Shown: positions 10,536-20,667 of the stretch, one piece after another
Numbering within the stretch: the stretch's first letter is position 1
How the letters are laid out: each line of letters starts with the position of its first letter
NCBI RefSeq assembly: GCF_001653235.2
Contig: NC_035791.1
Coordinates: forward strand, 5,766,001-5,830,000
Length of the DNA stretch: 64,000 bases
From: Pochonia chlamydosporia 170
Lineage: Eukaryota; Ascomycota; Sordariomycetes; Hypocreales; Clavicipitaceae
Direction: 5' to 3'
The notes under the pieces: generated by a model
Seen by the model: only the letters and a program-made list of their open reading frames with translations
Told to the model about the DNA's origin: nothing
Databases searched by the model: none
Made by a program: the position numbers and the translations under genes

Positions 10536-10565
10536 AAACCCTGCGAGGTGCGAAACCCTCCGCGG
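10536..10565 (+). promoter_or_regulatory. Candidate regulator sites upstream of the MFS gene
   Basis: Two related elements sit side by side about 285-315 bases before the MFS start: AAACCCTGCGAGG at 10536-10548 and AAACCCTCCGCGG at 10553-10565. The second is identical over 13 bases to half of the palindrome before the regulator gene at 13313. CCG/CGG triplets are the usual contacts of Zn2Cys6 proteins, so binding by the neighbouring regulator is a reasonable inference. Confidence 0.5.
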
Positions 10566-10848
10566 TGTGTTCAATGTTCACTCCCAAGGGGAACGGAGCT
10601 ACCCATGATTCGTACCGACTTTCTCTCGGTCCTTTAAATATGTGCCTGCAGCTCCCTGACAAAATATCGTATCTGCGAAAGAATTCAAAGAAAAACTCCC
10701 GTCGACTCTCCGCAAGAAGAGAACCAAGGACAGCCTCATTCTGCTGCGATATTCCCATTTAGCTTTACAAACCACTACCTTTCCATCAGCCTAGAGTACT
10801 AGCGTCGCCAACTACTACATGTACTGTTGACCTTGTCGCGCACCGACA

Positions 10849-12667
10849 ATGGCACAACAAGATGCTGCAGCTTTGACCACGGAGAAGAGCCCAGCAACGT
10901 TTGAAAAAGGCCCGAGATTTTGGGCCATCATTGTTATGCTCTCTCTCATCAGCCTTCTGACGTCTACAGAAGCTACAATCACGTCAACGGTGATGCCATC
11001 ACTTGTTGCTGATCTGAATGGCGGCGGGAACTTCATCTGGATTTCAAACGCATACTTCTTGACCATGTAAGCCTCCCTGGCCACCCCCCATCCCCTGCGC
11101 CAAAACGAAGATACTAAACCTGCGTAGGACGTCCCTGATGCCCATGTATGGCCAGCTTGCAAACGTTTTTGGTCGCCGCTGGCCCCTGATCATAGCTGGG
11201 CTCATGTTTATGCTTGGAAGTGGTATTTGTGGCGCGTAAGTTGTACTTTTCGTCCCATGCGGCAGCGCAAACTATAGTATTTACTGAGTCCTGACGAAAT
11301 ACAGAGCCCAGAGCATGGTCACCATGATTGCCGGTCGAGCTATTCAGGGGATCGGAGCTGGAGGCATCGGCGTTCTCTGCGAGATCGTCATCTGCGACCT
11401 GGTGCCGCTCCGCGAGAGAGGAACCTACATGGGCGCCGTGTTCGGTATGGTGGGCATTGGAGCCGCTCTCGGTCCCTTTTTTGGAGGACTGCTGGTCAGC
11501 TACAGCACCTGGCGCTGGGCTTTCTTCATGAGTCTGCCCATTGGTGGTGTTGCCGTTGTGCTGCTGTTTCTCTTCTTGCGAGTCAAATACGACAAGTCTC
11601 AGACGTTGGCGACCAAGTTCTCGAGCCTCGACTGGATGGGGAACGCTCTCTTTATCAGCGGCACAGTCCCCGTTTTGATTTCGCTTGGCTGGGCAGGAGG
11701 ACAATACCCGTGGTCATCGTATCAGGTACTGGTGCCGTTGATGGTTGGCATCGCCACAATGGGAGCCTTCGTCGTGCTTGAAGGAAATGCACGTCTCACG
11801 CCCAATCCCATGATGCCGTTGTATCTCTTTGGAAATTGCATCACCTCCATTGTCTTTTTTCTCACCTTCCTCCACGGTATTGTCACCATGTGGGCACTAT
11901 ACTTTCTCCCAGTGTACTTCCAGGGCGTGCTGGCAAAGACTGCCTACCAGGCTGGTATCGATCTTCTCCCCACGATTCTCGCACTTCTTCCGGGCGCCAT
12001 CATCGGTGGGCTACTCCTCAGCAAGTTCGGCAAGTACAAGCCCATTCTTATTGTGTGCTTCGCATTAATCGTCCTCGGCTTCGGCGTCTTCACGCTTCTG
12101 GATGAGAAGTCCAGCACCGGCGCCTGGGTAGGCTTCCAGGTGCTCGAGTCTTTCGGCGCAGGGTTTGGCATGGGCGCGATGCTCCCAGCGCTGCTGGCCC
12201 CGTTGACGGACAGGGACACGGCGCTGGCAACGGCGACTTGGGGCTTCATGAGGAGTTTCGGCGTCATGTGGGGAGTCGCCATCGCCGGTACTATCTACAC
12301 CAGCCGGGCTTCGGAGCTTGCGGGTGACGGAGCAATTAGCAGCAATGCAGCGATAGCCGCCCAGTTTGAAGGCGGCGGCGCATACGGGGCGGCCGAGAAG
12401 CACTTTCTCGACTCTCTGTCGGCAGAGACGCGTGCTGAGGTTGTTCATGTGCAGAGTACGTCGCTCCAGAGATCATGGCAGGTTGCCATTGCCTTTGGGG
12501 CAGTGGGATTTCTCGCTGCTGCTATCATGAAGCAGATTCCGCTCAGGAGGGAGAACAACACTGATTTTGGCATGGAGAACAGGAAGAAGCACAACATTGA
12601 AGCCCTTCGAGGAGAGCCAAACAGCGAGAGTGAGACAAACCCAAAAGAGGAGTCAAAAAGTACTTGA
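10849..12667 (+). CDS. MFS efflux transporter, DHA2 (14-helix) type
   Basis: Exons 10849-11066, 11128-11235 and 11305-12667 give 562 residues; both introns (61 and 69 bases) are GT-AG. After a short polar N-terminus, the first helix begins FWAIIVMLSLISLL. Helix-2/3 loop motif A reads GQLANVFGRRWPL. Then GRAIQGIGAGG and LGPFFGGLL match motif C of drug:H+ antiporters. Repeated hydrophobic segments continue to about residue 530, and the tail is charged (RRENNTDFGMENRKKH). The family exports toxic compounds or the cell's own secondary metabolites across the plasma membrane. A Zn2Cys6 gene lies 645 bases downstream and shares a promoter motif, so local control is likely. No biosynthetic backbone gene is near. 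Confidence 0.9.
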
Positions 12668-13312
12668 CACAGGCGTAAGGGGTAGGATAGAGGACTTGAC
12701 AAGTTACAGGCATGAGATTGAGGTTACGAGCAGGCTGGAGAATAAGACAGCGCGAAAATGACATCAGCTGCTACTAGATTGCTGCCTTCATGCCTGCTTA
12801 AAAATGGCATCGTTGCCGGCGCTATGTATATGGTCGAATAGGCATCTAACTTAGAAGGTGAATGAGTAAACCTCCAAGGGAGCCAGCCTAGTATTGAAAT
12901 ACCTCATTTGCGGCTTCAATGTTTGAATGTGCCAATTATTTGCTAGACAGATGTTCCAAGGTTGCATTCAAGAGCATGAATCCCGCACACGACGTTTCGT
13001 TTTCTCGATTTCTTTTTCAATTCAAGGTTTCGCTCCGAATGCCATACTCGACTTACTAACTGTCTGGCCCACCTCACCACATCAGGCTTACATTCTTAAA
13101 CGTATCCAAAACCCTCCGCGGAGGGTTTCTGCTGTTGGCACATCTGGACCTTGTGGTGCCCACATACATTCATCCACCACAACCAACATTGTATTCCATC
13201 ACCATCCCACTTTATCTCATCTCGCGGGACCAAATCCGCAACAACTTTGTCGTAGTTGAGCCTCTTCGCCATCAGAATCATTTCTCCTGCCTCTAAGAGT
13301 ACAATACCAGCA
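12668..13312. other. Intergenic region before the regulator gene
   Basis: It holds the 3' UTR of the MFS gene and the promoter of the regulator at 13313, including the palindrome listed separately. A frame at 12927-13259 shows no family features. Confidence 0.5.
13109..13128. promoter_or_regulatory. Perfect 20-bp palindrome, candidate autoregulatory site
   Basis: The sequence AAACCCTCCG followed by its exact reverse complement CGGAGGGTTT forms a perfect palindrome centred on CCGCGG, 185 bases before the regulator ATG. Its left 13 bases recur upstream of the MFS gene. A dimeric Zn2Cys6 protein would fit such a site. Confidence 0.6.
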
Positions 13313-14638
13313 ATGCTCAAGCCGGCTGTTAGTCTCAGGCGCTCTGCTTGCGACCTGTGCAGAGCAAAGCGAACACGATGCCTTCGCGCCAACGACAGCA
13401 CGGCGCCATGTGCCCGTTGCAACCACCTTGGCGCACGATGTGTCACGGGTGCCCCAGGACTTCCTGGGAGGCCATCCAAGCAGCGTCCCAAGCCCGCCAA
13501 CAGGTCAGGCAGACAAACGTCTGGGAACACGGTGAAGGGCATCTCAGGGCCGGACATGGATCTTGCGGTTCCCAAGTCAACGTCGCCGAGAGAAGTTGAC
13601 ACGTTGGCTCATGAACAACATCCAGACTTCTGGTTACATGTACCACCTGGTGACGGCGGCAGCTCGACCTTCTTCAGCTCCATGTCCCCTTCAATCGACA
13701 TGGACCAAAGCCCGGCCCCGGGCGAAAAAATGCTCTCACTGGTGGACCAGCTCCATGGGCTTTTCGGCGGTGATGATGAACTTAACGCGATGCTTCATAT
13801 GGGCGGCGATGCCAATGCCAACATGGACATGATCGACATGAATATCGATCCACTGCTCAACCATAAAGAGGCTGTTCTGCCCCCGACTCCCACGATACAG
13901 TCAAGGTGCTTCAGCACGGCAGCTTCCCTTGTCGGCTTCCGGGATGAGATAGATGACCGCATTGCTACGATTGACGCTGATTATTCAGATCACAACAAAA
14001 TCCTGCAGCGCTGCAAAGACGAAAACGAAAGCGAAAACGCGGATCGAGATGTCGAGAATCCGGCTGCATTGCTCCTCACATGCACCAACAAGTTCATCCA
14101 AATCATCCAGAACCTCACACCGTCCGATGCGGCTCAGCTGCAGACACAGACAGAGGATGCGCTCACCACCGAGCTTGTGCTCCTGGCTCTGTCCGGTTAC
14201 CTTGCGTTGATGAGGCTCTTTGATTCTCTGTTCCACCGCATCTACAAATACCTTTGCGAGGTGCCGCGGGAGACGTACGAGTCTATCAAGGTCAAGGCGG
14301 TGCTCCGCATCGGCGGCTTCGCTTCGCTGCAGGATATGCCGCTGAAGACGTACGCCGTTGGAATCCTTGATGCCATCCAATGCCAGGTGAAAGTCCTAGA
14401 GCGCTGCATGGGGATTCCCGCAGAATACTGCCTCTCCGGTGACGCGGCTGCTTCATCTACCGGGACCGGGACCGGCCCACGGATACTCTGCCGGCCAGAC
14501 CAGATACGGCTGTTCTGGACGGTTGTGGCCCAGGAGGATGTCAAGTCGCGGAGGGGTACCAAGTCGTATGTAGAGTCGATAAGAGCCAGTATCAAGGAAT
14601 CAATGGCTTTTCTCGACGACCATGGGCGGAGCAGTTAG
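13313..14638 (+). CDS. Zn2Cys6 transcription factor, aflR-like
   Basis: Single exon, 441 residues from the ATG at 13313 (the frame is open from 13256, adding 19 residues). The DNA-binding cluster is at residues 13-39 with spacing C-x2-C-x6-C-x9-C-x2-C-x6-C (SACDLCRAKRTRC then APCARCNHLGARC). It is followed by the basic, proline-rich linker GLPGRPSKQRPKP usual for AflR-type regulators. The middle is acidic and methionine-rich (residues about 120-190). The C-terminal part has helical stretches (LVLLALSGYLALMRLFDSLF, then AVGILDAIQCQVKVLER) like the AflR regulatory domain. This group controls secondary-metabolite or transport genes. The adjacent efflux pump and the shared CCGCGG motif point to the pump as a target. 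Confidence 0.86.
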   Translation: MLKPAVSLRRSACDLCRAKRTRCLRANDSTAPCARCNHLGARCVTGAPGLPGRPSKQRPKPANRSGRQTSGNTVKGISGPDMDLAVPKSTSPREVDTLAHEQHPDFWLHVPPGDGGSSTFFSSMSPSIDMDQSPAPGEKMLSLVDQLHGLFGGDDELNAMLHMGGDANANMDMIDMNIDPLLNHKEAVLPPTPTIQSRCFSTAASLVGFRDEIDDRIATIDADYSDHNKILQRCKDENESENADRDVENPAALLLTCTNKFIQIIQNLTPSDAAQLQTQTEDALTTELVLLALSGYLALMRLFDSLFHRIYKYLCEVPRETYESIKVKAVLRIGGFASLQDMPLKTYAVGILDAIQCQVKVLERCMGIPAEYCLSGDAAASSTGTGTGPRILCRPDQIRLFWTVVAQEDVKSRRGTKSYVESIRASIKESMAFLDDHGRSS

Positions 14639-15230
14639 GTGAAAATTAATTATATACCGTCCATGGCCTCGTAACTCGCTTTATGATTTGGTATGCCTCC
14701 ACCTGTCCAACTTGTCTAGTCGTACGTGGGATACAGCTTTTGGGTTGAAACCCCCTTGCGCTGCAAAAGCCACATGCAATCAATCACAGATCCTCGATAA
14801 TATAAAGCCCACATCTGTAGGGGATGTGTTATTGGACAATTTTTGTCGTTTAGCATTTCCATGACAGGTGCCACAGACTTTTGGGCAGCAGATCAAACCG
14901 GAAACACGCTCTTACCCGAGCCGAGATTCACATTGCGTTTACTTTCAGTTCCATTTGCCTCCTTAAAATACCACAATACTTCATTTCGTGATTCTTTTCT
15001 AACCGGGCTGTTGCCAACTTCTATTCACTTTCACATGTATGAGTTCCTATTGAGGTCAGGACGGGGCGTTCGAACAGGGGCAGTGTTGAGATAAACTAGA
15101 CAAGAACAAGGGCCAGAATAGGCTTGAATCGCAACGACAACAATGAGCTTGTTCGGACAAGAAATACCTTGATCTATTGCTTAGTACAGTTTGTGTACAA
15201 TTTGGTAGCGGAAACCATGCTCACAGAACA
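14639..15230. other. Intergenic region before cassette A
   Basis: No gene seen. The distal promoter of cassette A lies at its right end. The GATAACTCGGCATGAACAAG-type block found before B, C and D is present only as a faint trace near 15090-15110. Confidence 0.4.
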
Positions 15231-15482
15231 TATATAAAGCTTCCCTACTTGCACGTCCCATCAACATCTACAACCCAAAACCTCCCACCGCAGCGAAATT
15301 TCAACCACTCGCGCAAACAAAATCACGCAGACCTGATTGGCGCCACTTTTTTACTGCCATCACTCCGAATCTTATCGTTCCTCTCATTCAAAGCAGCATC
15401 CCCTAGGTCTGCCAAGCTTCCACCTGAGACCTTTTACGGCTTCCTTTCTATTACGCCCAGAGCCCAACATCCTGCCATTACA
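15231..15482 (+). promoter_or_regulatory. Cassette A promoter and 5' leader
   Basis: TATATAAA at 15231-15238 is followed by the family leader. Blocks shared with other copies include CCACCGCAGC at 15287-15296, CAACCACTCGCG just after it, and TCTCATTCAAAGCAGCATCC at 15382-15401. The reading frame of the gene is open upstream to 15177, but the other copies are not open there, so this is taken as untranslated leader. Confidence 0.68.
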
Positions 15483-15791
15483 ATGGCCCCCAAAGCAGGA
15501 AAGCGCAACTGGACGGCTGGAGATATCGTGGATGTGTTGGCTGAGCTACGTGAGAAACGTGATCTCATGATGGAAAAATGTCCCTCACAGGCATGTCAAA
15601 TCGGGACGTGCGAGGACCTTATTAAGGCATTGAATGTTATTAACCCTAACTGGGATGAAAAAGACAAAAAAGGAAATTTGCTCTTGGAGCAGTCACAGAG
15701 CGATTTCTTACACATGGCTAAATATGGTATTAAGTCTTTTGAAAAGACGTTAAAAGAGGCGAAGAAAAAGAGCAAGAAATATGCTCTCTGA
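15483..15791 (+). CDS. Cassette A small charged helical protein (102 aa)
   Basis: ATG in context TACAATGGCC opens a 102-residue protein. It starts basic (MAPKAGKRNW), then an acidic/basic helix (DIVDVLAELREKRDLMMEK), a CPSQACQIGTC segment, a middle helix, the turn NPNWDEKDKKG, and a strongly basic last helix (KTLKEAKKKSKKYAL). No signal peptide, membrane helix or known domain was found. Relationship to B-E rests on the shared leader, equal length, the same start region and the same order of helices; pairwise protein identity is low. Lysine richness at the C-terminus could mean nuclear location or nucleic-acid contact, but nothing proves it. A transposon lies 125 bases after the stop. Confidence 0.68.
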   Translation: MAPKAGKRNWTAGDIVDVLAELREKRDLMMEKCPSQACQIGTCEDLIKALNVINPNWDEKDKKGNLLLEQSQSDFLHMAKYGIKSFEKTLKEAKKKSKKYAL

Positions 15792-15915
15792 CACGTTCAC
15801 AACCGCGTGGTACGAAAGCACCTCTACCCTTGCTTTTGTTCGGGAACCAGGAGTCATATTCGGATTGACGGCCAGACTATTCTAGTAGGAATAATAGATT
15901 GGATAGTCTAATATA

Positions 15916-18405
15916 ACGTGGGTGCATAGCGAGCCGGCTAGCATAGCGAGCCGGCCACCCTAACCTAGTTACATGCAAAGATTATATAAAACTACAACCA
16001 CAACATAGGAAATCAATTAATCTTTACTGCTATCCTCTTTATTTAATATTTCTATATTAATCTAATAAGTTTGCGCGTTATAACTAGACTTACTGCACAC
16101 ACTATATTGCTAACCCTTTATCTTATTCTAAGGCTTATAACCTCTAGTTTGGCAATCTTCTTATTTTACCTGCTCTTCTATATTATTCTAGTCTTAAAAT
16201 GCCTATCTCTTAGTAATAGTTATACTACTGCCTTAATATAAACGTGTTTTTTTAGCCCTATGCTGCTTGCTTAGTATTATATTTACCTCTTAAAGTTACT
16301 TAACTTTAGCCTTTAAGAGAGCTATCTTATATATAAGTCTATATATCCCCTTTATAAATTAATCTATAGCGGATAAAATTAATATTAGTAAGCTTTCCTA
16401 GTAGCAGCTTATTTACCTTTTAATATAATTAGTTTATAAAGCTGCCTTAGTTAGGTTATTTAGGGTCTTTAGAACCTATAGATTTAGTAGCTTAAGTGCA
16501 GCTTTAACTAGCAATAGAGTTTATAGCTTTACATCTAGCTATATTAATACACTTTACAGATTAAACAGAATAAGCCCTATACCTCTAAATGCTTCTTAGA
16601 TATTTTTTTCTATTATTATAGCTTTAAATGCAGCGTAAAACGCGGGTAGAAAGTCTAACTTTGTAATGTGTGTAATCTTTGCTCTTATTAACCCTTTAAT
16701 TTCTAGGCTATATGCCTTCTTTAGTAGCCTAAAATACCTAATATCTAATAGTTAGAGAATATTATGTGGGTGGAATTGCTCACACCTGGTGGCTTAACAA
16801 GGGATAGGAAAAAGGGACTTGGTGTTTTTATTTAATCTTGTAGCTACTGCACAGATAAAAGGGAGGTTCTGCCCCCTCTAGCTAGACTATACACAATTAA
16901 CAGACTTAACCGCGATTTTCTTAACTAGAGCTATTTACTTAATGTATTTAATGCTTATTTACTAAATCCCTTATTAACTAAGAGCGCCTTTCTTTGCCAT
17001 AGGTTACACCTTATAGAGGTATACTACCAAATAATATTGCTAAGGTCTTTTGGAAAGACTAAAGCAATTAAGGATTAAATACTATTTAATCCAAGCAAGC
17101 GGGAGACTTTTGACCACCCGGCCTGAAAGCGCCTTTCTTTGCTACGTGCTGCACCTTATAGAGGCACACCACCAAATAACATTAGGGAAGTCTTCTAGGA
17201 AGACTAAAGCAATTAAGGATTAAATACCATTTAATCTAGGCAATTAGAAGGATTCTAACTACTTAAACTAAAGGGAAGTAATAATCTAGACTAAATTGCT
17301 AATAAGTTGCGTGTAAGTGCGGTATTTTGCAGGGCGCTCTGAGCTCTTAGGTGTGTTTATTTTAGGCCAACAAAATATGTAATAAATAAGCTAGCATATA
17401 GAGCGTAATAATCTTATAGTTCTTACAGAATACCTTAAATTCTATTAAATGGTAGCTTTTATGCCTATCTATAATTAGAAGATAGTATGTACCTTAGGTT
17501 TGCGGTTTAGTATGCTTTTTAAAGTATTAAATCTATAGCCTTCTTATTTATAGTCTAGCTATTAGGAGTTATAGAGATAACCTAATCCTTTGGTAGGGTA
17601 CTATCTTTATACTAGTTTGTAAGGTGATACTGCCCTGTAATAATAATAAATAGTGGGATAGCCTAGCCGCAAGAATTAATAGACTAGATTACTAAAACCT
17701 ATTCTCTATTATCTAGCTAGGCTAAAGTTAGCTTGCTATATCTATCTAAGCTTGTAATAACTATAGTAGTTAAGATTATGCCTATTATAAAGCTAGCCTT
17801 ATTAAAGTTATAGAAATCCTTATTAAGAATGCTATATTTTATAACTATATTATATATAAGCTTAAACTAAGGCTTAATTATCTTTAGATCTTTATATAAG
17901 GCTCTCTAATAGTTATATCTATACGTAAAACGCATAGTAAGCTCTTAGTAGCGCTTAATAAAGTTTAAAGCCTATTATAGTCTAATAGAAGGCGCATTAT
18001 AATTAGTAAGCAGTTAATTTGCTATATCTTATACACTATAAAGCTAGAAAGGGAAAGATTAGGCATCTAGGTTAAGAATATATTAAATAATTATTAACTC
18101 CTCTAGATCTGTGAGTTTTTAAGAATTTAGCATTATATCACGTTATGTAGTAACTCTATTTAGGCGATCGCCAAGTAGGCTATAGCTAACCCTATAGGCT
18201 TTTGCAGTAGCTTAAATGCTTAATTCTAAATCTCTCTGTATAGCCTTAATAGCTAAGATTATTTGGCTCTCTTTATTTAAGAATTCTATAATTTTTGGTG
18301 GAGAAATCTAAAGTTAAAGGAGGATAGTTATATTTCTGTAGTGGGGTGGCCGGCTTGGTATGCTGGCCGGCTCGCTATGCTGGCCGGCTCGCTATGCACC
18401 CACGT
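15916..18405 (-). mobile_element. Pogo/Fot1-like DNA transposon, RIP-degenerate
   Basis: The 2,490-base element is bounded by inverted repeats of about 41 bases starting ACGTGGGTGCATAGCGAGCC at 15916 and ending with its complement at 18405, flanked on both sides by TA, the Tc1/mariner target duplication. Each end carries tandem GCATAGCGAGCCGGC subrepeats (two left, three right). Read on the minus strand from about 18300 down to 17340, the interior gives broken but recognisable pogo-family transposase: MRFTYRYNY-stop-RALYKDLKIIKP, FDEAGF-like text, TLPKD-stop-VISITPNS and LLIIDRHKSYHLIEF (the last holds a catalytic-type Asp). Stops are mostly TAG/TAA where CAG/CAA are expected, the RIP pattern. 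It cannot encode an active enzyme. Confidence 0.85.
16983..17243. repeat. Tandem pair of ~116-bp repeats inside the transposon
   Basis: Copies at about 16983-17098 and 17128-17243 share AGCGCCTTTCTTTGC, CACCTTATAGAGG and GACTAAAGCAATTAAGGATT, with a period of 145 bases. The left copy has TATACTACC where the right has CACACCACC, so it carries more C-to-T changes at CpA. The nearby text (from about 16765) is also less eroded than the transposase, hinting at a nested later insertion. Confidence 0.7.
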
Positions 18406-18407
18406 TA

Positions 18408-19792
18408 GTCATAATAACTCTTGATACTAATTTCTCGTAAGCTCCCACTCAATGTTTACATACTATTCGCCGTGATGCTTCACATAAATTGTATTACCCT
18501 ATTTGACATATAATGACTGCGTTGAATTAGCGAATGTAAGTACTTAATATCTGCCGCAATAGTTCTGTGAAACATCATCCTGAACCTACCCTTTTCCCAC
18601 AACAGAAAAGATCGACAGGGGGTACTAAATATTAAACTTGGAGAGGAGGATGACATTACTCAGTCTCCGAATCCACCTGATCGTCACCACGGAGGTTCAA
18701 TCTTCCACCATGGCCTTCCTAGGGGTAATAAGCCAGGTAGTTTCCATCCACACGCTCTCGGTACAAGAAGGCGAAGCGATAGGTGAGGTCACGAGCTGCA
18801 AAACTTCACCAGGGCAAAATACGATCATACAAAACCGGCAAAGTTGCAAATTACGCGCGAAATAGGAAATGGAACTCCAATTAAATAAACAGGCACTGCC
18901 ATACTATTACTCTCCTTGCGGTCTAGTGCTTCTGCGAATTTGTTGGTTGATGCGGGTTGAGATCATCAGTATTCCATAAGCTTGAAGTACAAAGATATAA
19001 GCTGTTTACAATGCGTTGGGTGAGCCTTCCGCTTTTATTCCAAAATGTGGCTTGTCTGATATCAATTCAGCATGTTCCACGATTTCAAGGCAACGTATGT
19101 CGGCAACTACCACACATAGCGGGCATCGTCAGAACTGATTTTGACCTGGTCAGCAGCAAGAGAGGCGATAAACAGTCAAGAAACTTATTATGCTGCATGA
19201 AATCAAACAAAGTGAAGAATGTGTACTGTGCTTTCATGCGGCATCCCCGTTGCACCTTGTACTTCATTAAATCGAGGCGCGGATCATACCTGAACAAGTC
19301 GTTGACCAGGGTGAACAACCACGCACGGCCCGCAATGGACACCACGTTCAAAGCTAAGTTTGTCCATGTTAATAGATGTATCTGCCAAACCCCAGCATCA
19401 TTATCTTGTTCAGCAACTCAGACAGGTATGCTTTATTCGCCGCCCCTCTGAACCTGTTTTGCCAGTCTTTCTGCATGGTGTACCTACCTTCATCGTCGAG
19501 TTCAACATCCCGCGAGCTGTGAAATACCGTCACAGCATTTTTATGACCAACAGGTTACTGAAGTCGGAGTACAAGTACGGAGGTCTGGTGCTGCTTTCGA
19601 TGTGTGTTCTTGCCCACCCCGACGAGGAGAGCCGTGCTAGACCTATCTATGCCCTGGAGCTCGATTTGTTCACATTGAGATCCCCGGTGCTCCATTCTTT
19701 GAATTGCTCTGATCGAGCTGTGGGTCAAGTTGTGTTTGCTCTCGCATGAAATTTGTTTCCGTTGACGCTAGGAAGGGGTGTAACGGTGTAAG
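18408..19792. other. Region between transposon and cassette B
   Basis: The first 150 bases seem to continue the 3' flank of cassette A after the transposon break. No confident gene follows. Frames at 18638-18865 and 18957-19451 are unsupported. The possible ORF at 19360-19749 is listed separately. Confidence 0.4.
19360..19749 (+). other. Possible ORF (129 codons) upstream of cassette B
   Basis: An open frame with fairly protein-like text (HGVPTFIVEFNIPRAVKYRH, LKSEYKYGGLVLLSMCVLAHPDEE). A weakly similar stretch at 8740-8990 translates with a matching start (VLFRGVLTSIIEFN) but hits a stop. It could be a decayed upstream gene of the ancestral duplicated unit. No domain recognised. Confidence 0.25.
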
Positions 19793-20364
19793 GATAACTC
19801 AGCCTGAACAAGCGACAAAACAGATGCAAATCGCGATAGATACAGTTTACTTTATGCTTATTCATACAAGTTTTGCTCTCTTAACACGCCGCTATGCGAC
19901 GTAGTGCAGCTTTTGTGTGAAACAATAGTATAGAGCAGTGCCAGCCACAAATATATAAATCTTCTCTATTTCCATGTCTAGTCGTATCAACAGTATCAAC
20001 AGTATCAACACTAACATCTTAACTCTTTCCACCGCAGCCAACTTTCAACAACCCGCGAGAAAAGAAGAGTGACACAGAAGCTAATCCACATCACTTATCT
20101 ACAACTGTCATCTCAGGCTCGGCATTTATCTCATCTAAAGCGGCATCCCCTGGCTATAGTTAACCTCTTGCGATTTTAACGCGGTGCATGCGAGAGTTTA
20201 AACCTAAAGGCAACAGAGAATCACAAGTAAGTATAACTTCTCTAGTCTCTGCTTTATCTTTATTAAGTCTTTAATATTAAAGCTGCCTTTCTAGGGCCCT
20301 ACTGCGAGATTTTGTACGCATTTTATTTAATTAACGCCACACTTTTTATTATCTTAACATCACA
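19793..20364 (+). promoter_or_regulatory. Cassette B promoter, leader and 5'-UTR intron
   Basis: A block GATAACTCAGCCTGAACAAG at 19793-19812 matches the same place before C and D. TATATAAA follows at 19952-19959, then the leader with CTATTTCCATGTC, CCACCGCAGCCAACTTTCAAC and TCTCATCTAAAGCGGCATCC (20129-20148). A GTAAGT...TTTCTAG segment at 20227-20294 looks like a 68-base intron in the leader; cassette D has one at the same place, and both are followed by GGGCCCTA. Confidence 0.7.
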
Positions 20365-20667
20365 ATGCCAGAAGCACCCCCTACTTATACGCGGAAGGAA
20401 CTTACGTTATTGCTGGCCGAGTTCGAAGCGATCGAACAAAAACTAGAAAACGACGCTCCTCATCAGAATGAAAAAATCAGGACAAAGCTTCAAAAAGACA
20501 CCTTACGCGCCAGAGACTGGGCGAAAAATGTTAGGGATGTAATTGATAAACATCAACACAACGCACAGGATACTTTGATAATGCCCCAAAAAGAAATGGA
20601 TGTCATAAGTTGGGCAAAGTACTATCGTGACCTTTTGAAAAGAGACTGGGGGCAGTTTTTGAATTAA
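20365..20667 (+). CDS. Cassette B small charged helical protein (100 aa)
   Basis: ATG in context ATCACAATG opens MPEAPPTYTRKELTLLLAEF. Three or four amphipathic, highly charged helices follow: residues 10-30, 38-65 (with RARDWAKNVRDVIDKH), and 77-98 (KEMDVISWAKYYRDLLKRDW). They are linked by a loop with TLIMP, which lines up with LWVSP in E, HLLP in C and MWTMI in D. It is the copy most like D: both start MPE, have (T/R)RxE early, and end with a D(V/A).xxAKxYRD motif. No signal peptide, membrane segment or known domain. Role unknown; soluble and intracellular by composition. The B and D leaders look more alike than their coding parts. Confidence 0.7.
   Translation: MPEAPPTYTRKELTLLLAEFEAIEQKLENDAPHQNEKIRTKLQKDTLRARDWAKNVRDVIDKHQHNAQDTLIMPQKEMDVISWAKYYRDLLKRDWGQFLN

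Noticed and set aside
11114..11704. 196-codon minus-strand frame within the MFS gene
   Set aside because: Antisense shadow of a well-supported transporter; composition fits a complement of coding DNA.
13985..14380. Minus-strand frame in the aflR-like gene
   Set aside because: Antisense shadow; no start context, motif or splice evidence.
10849..14638. Secondary-metabolite gene cluster around the MFS and aflR-like genes
   Set aside because: No polyketide synthase, NRPS, terpene or other backbone gene is present within the window near them.
15177..15482. N-terminal extension of cassette A protein to 204 codons
   Set aside because: The matching leaders of B, C and D are not open in the same frame and carry the TATA box within this stretch.
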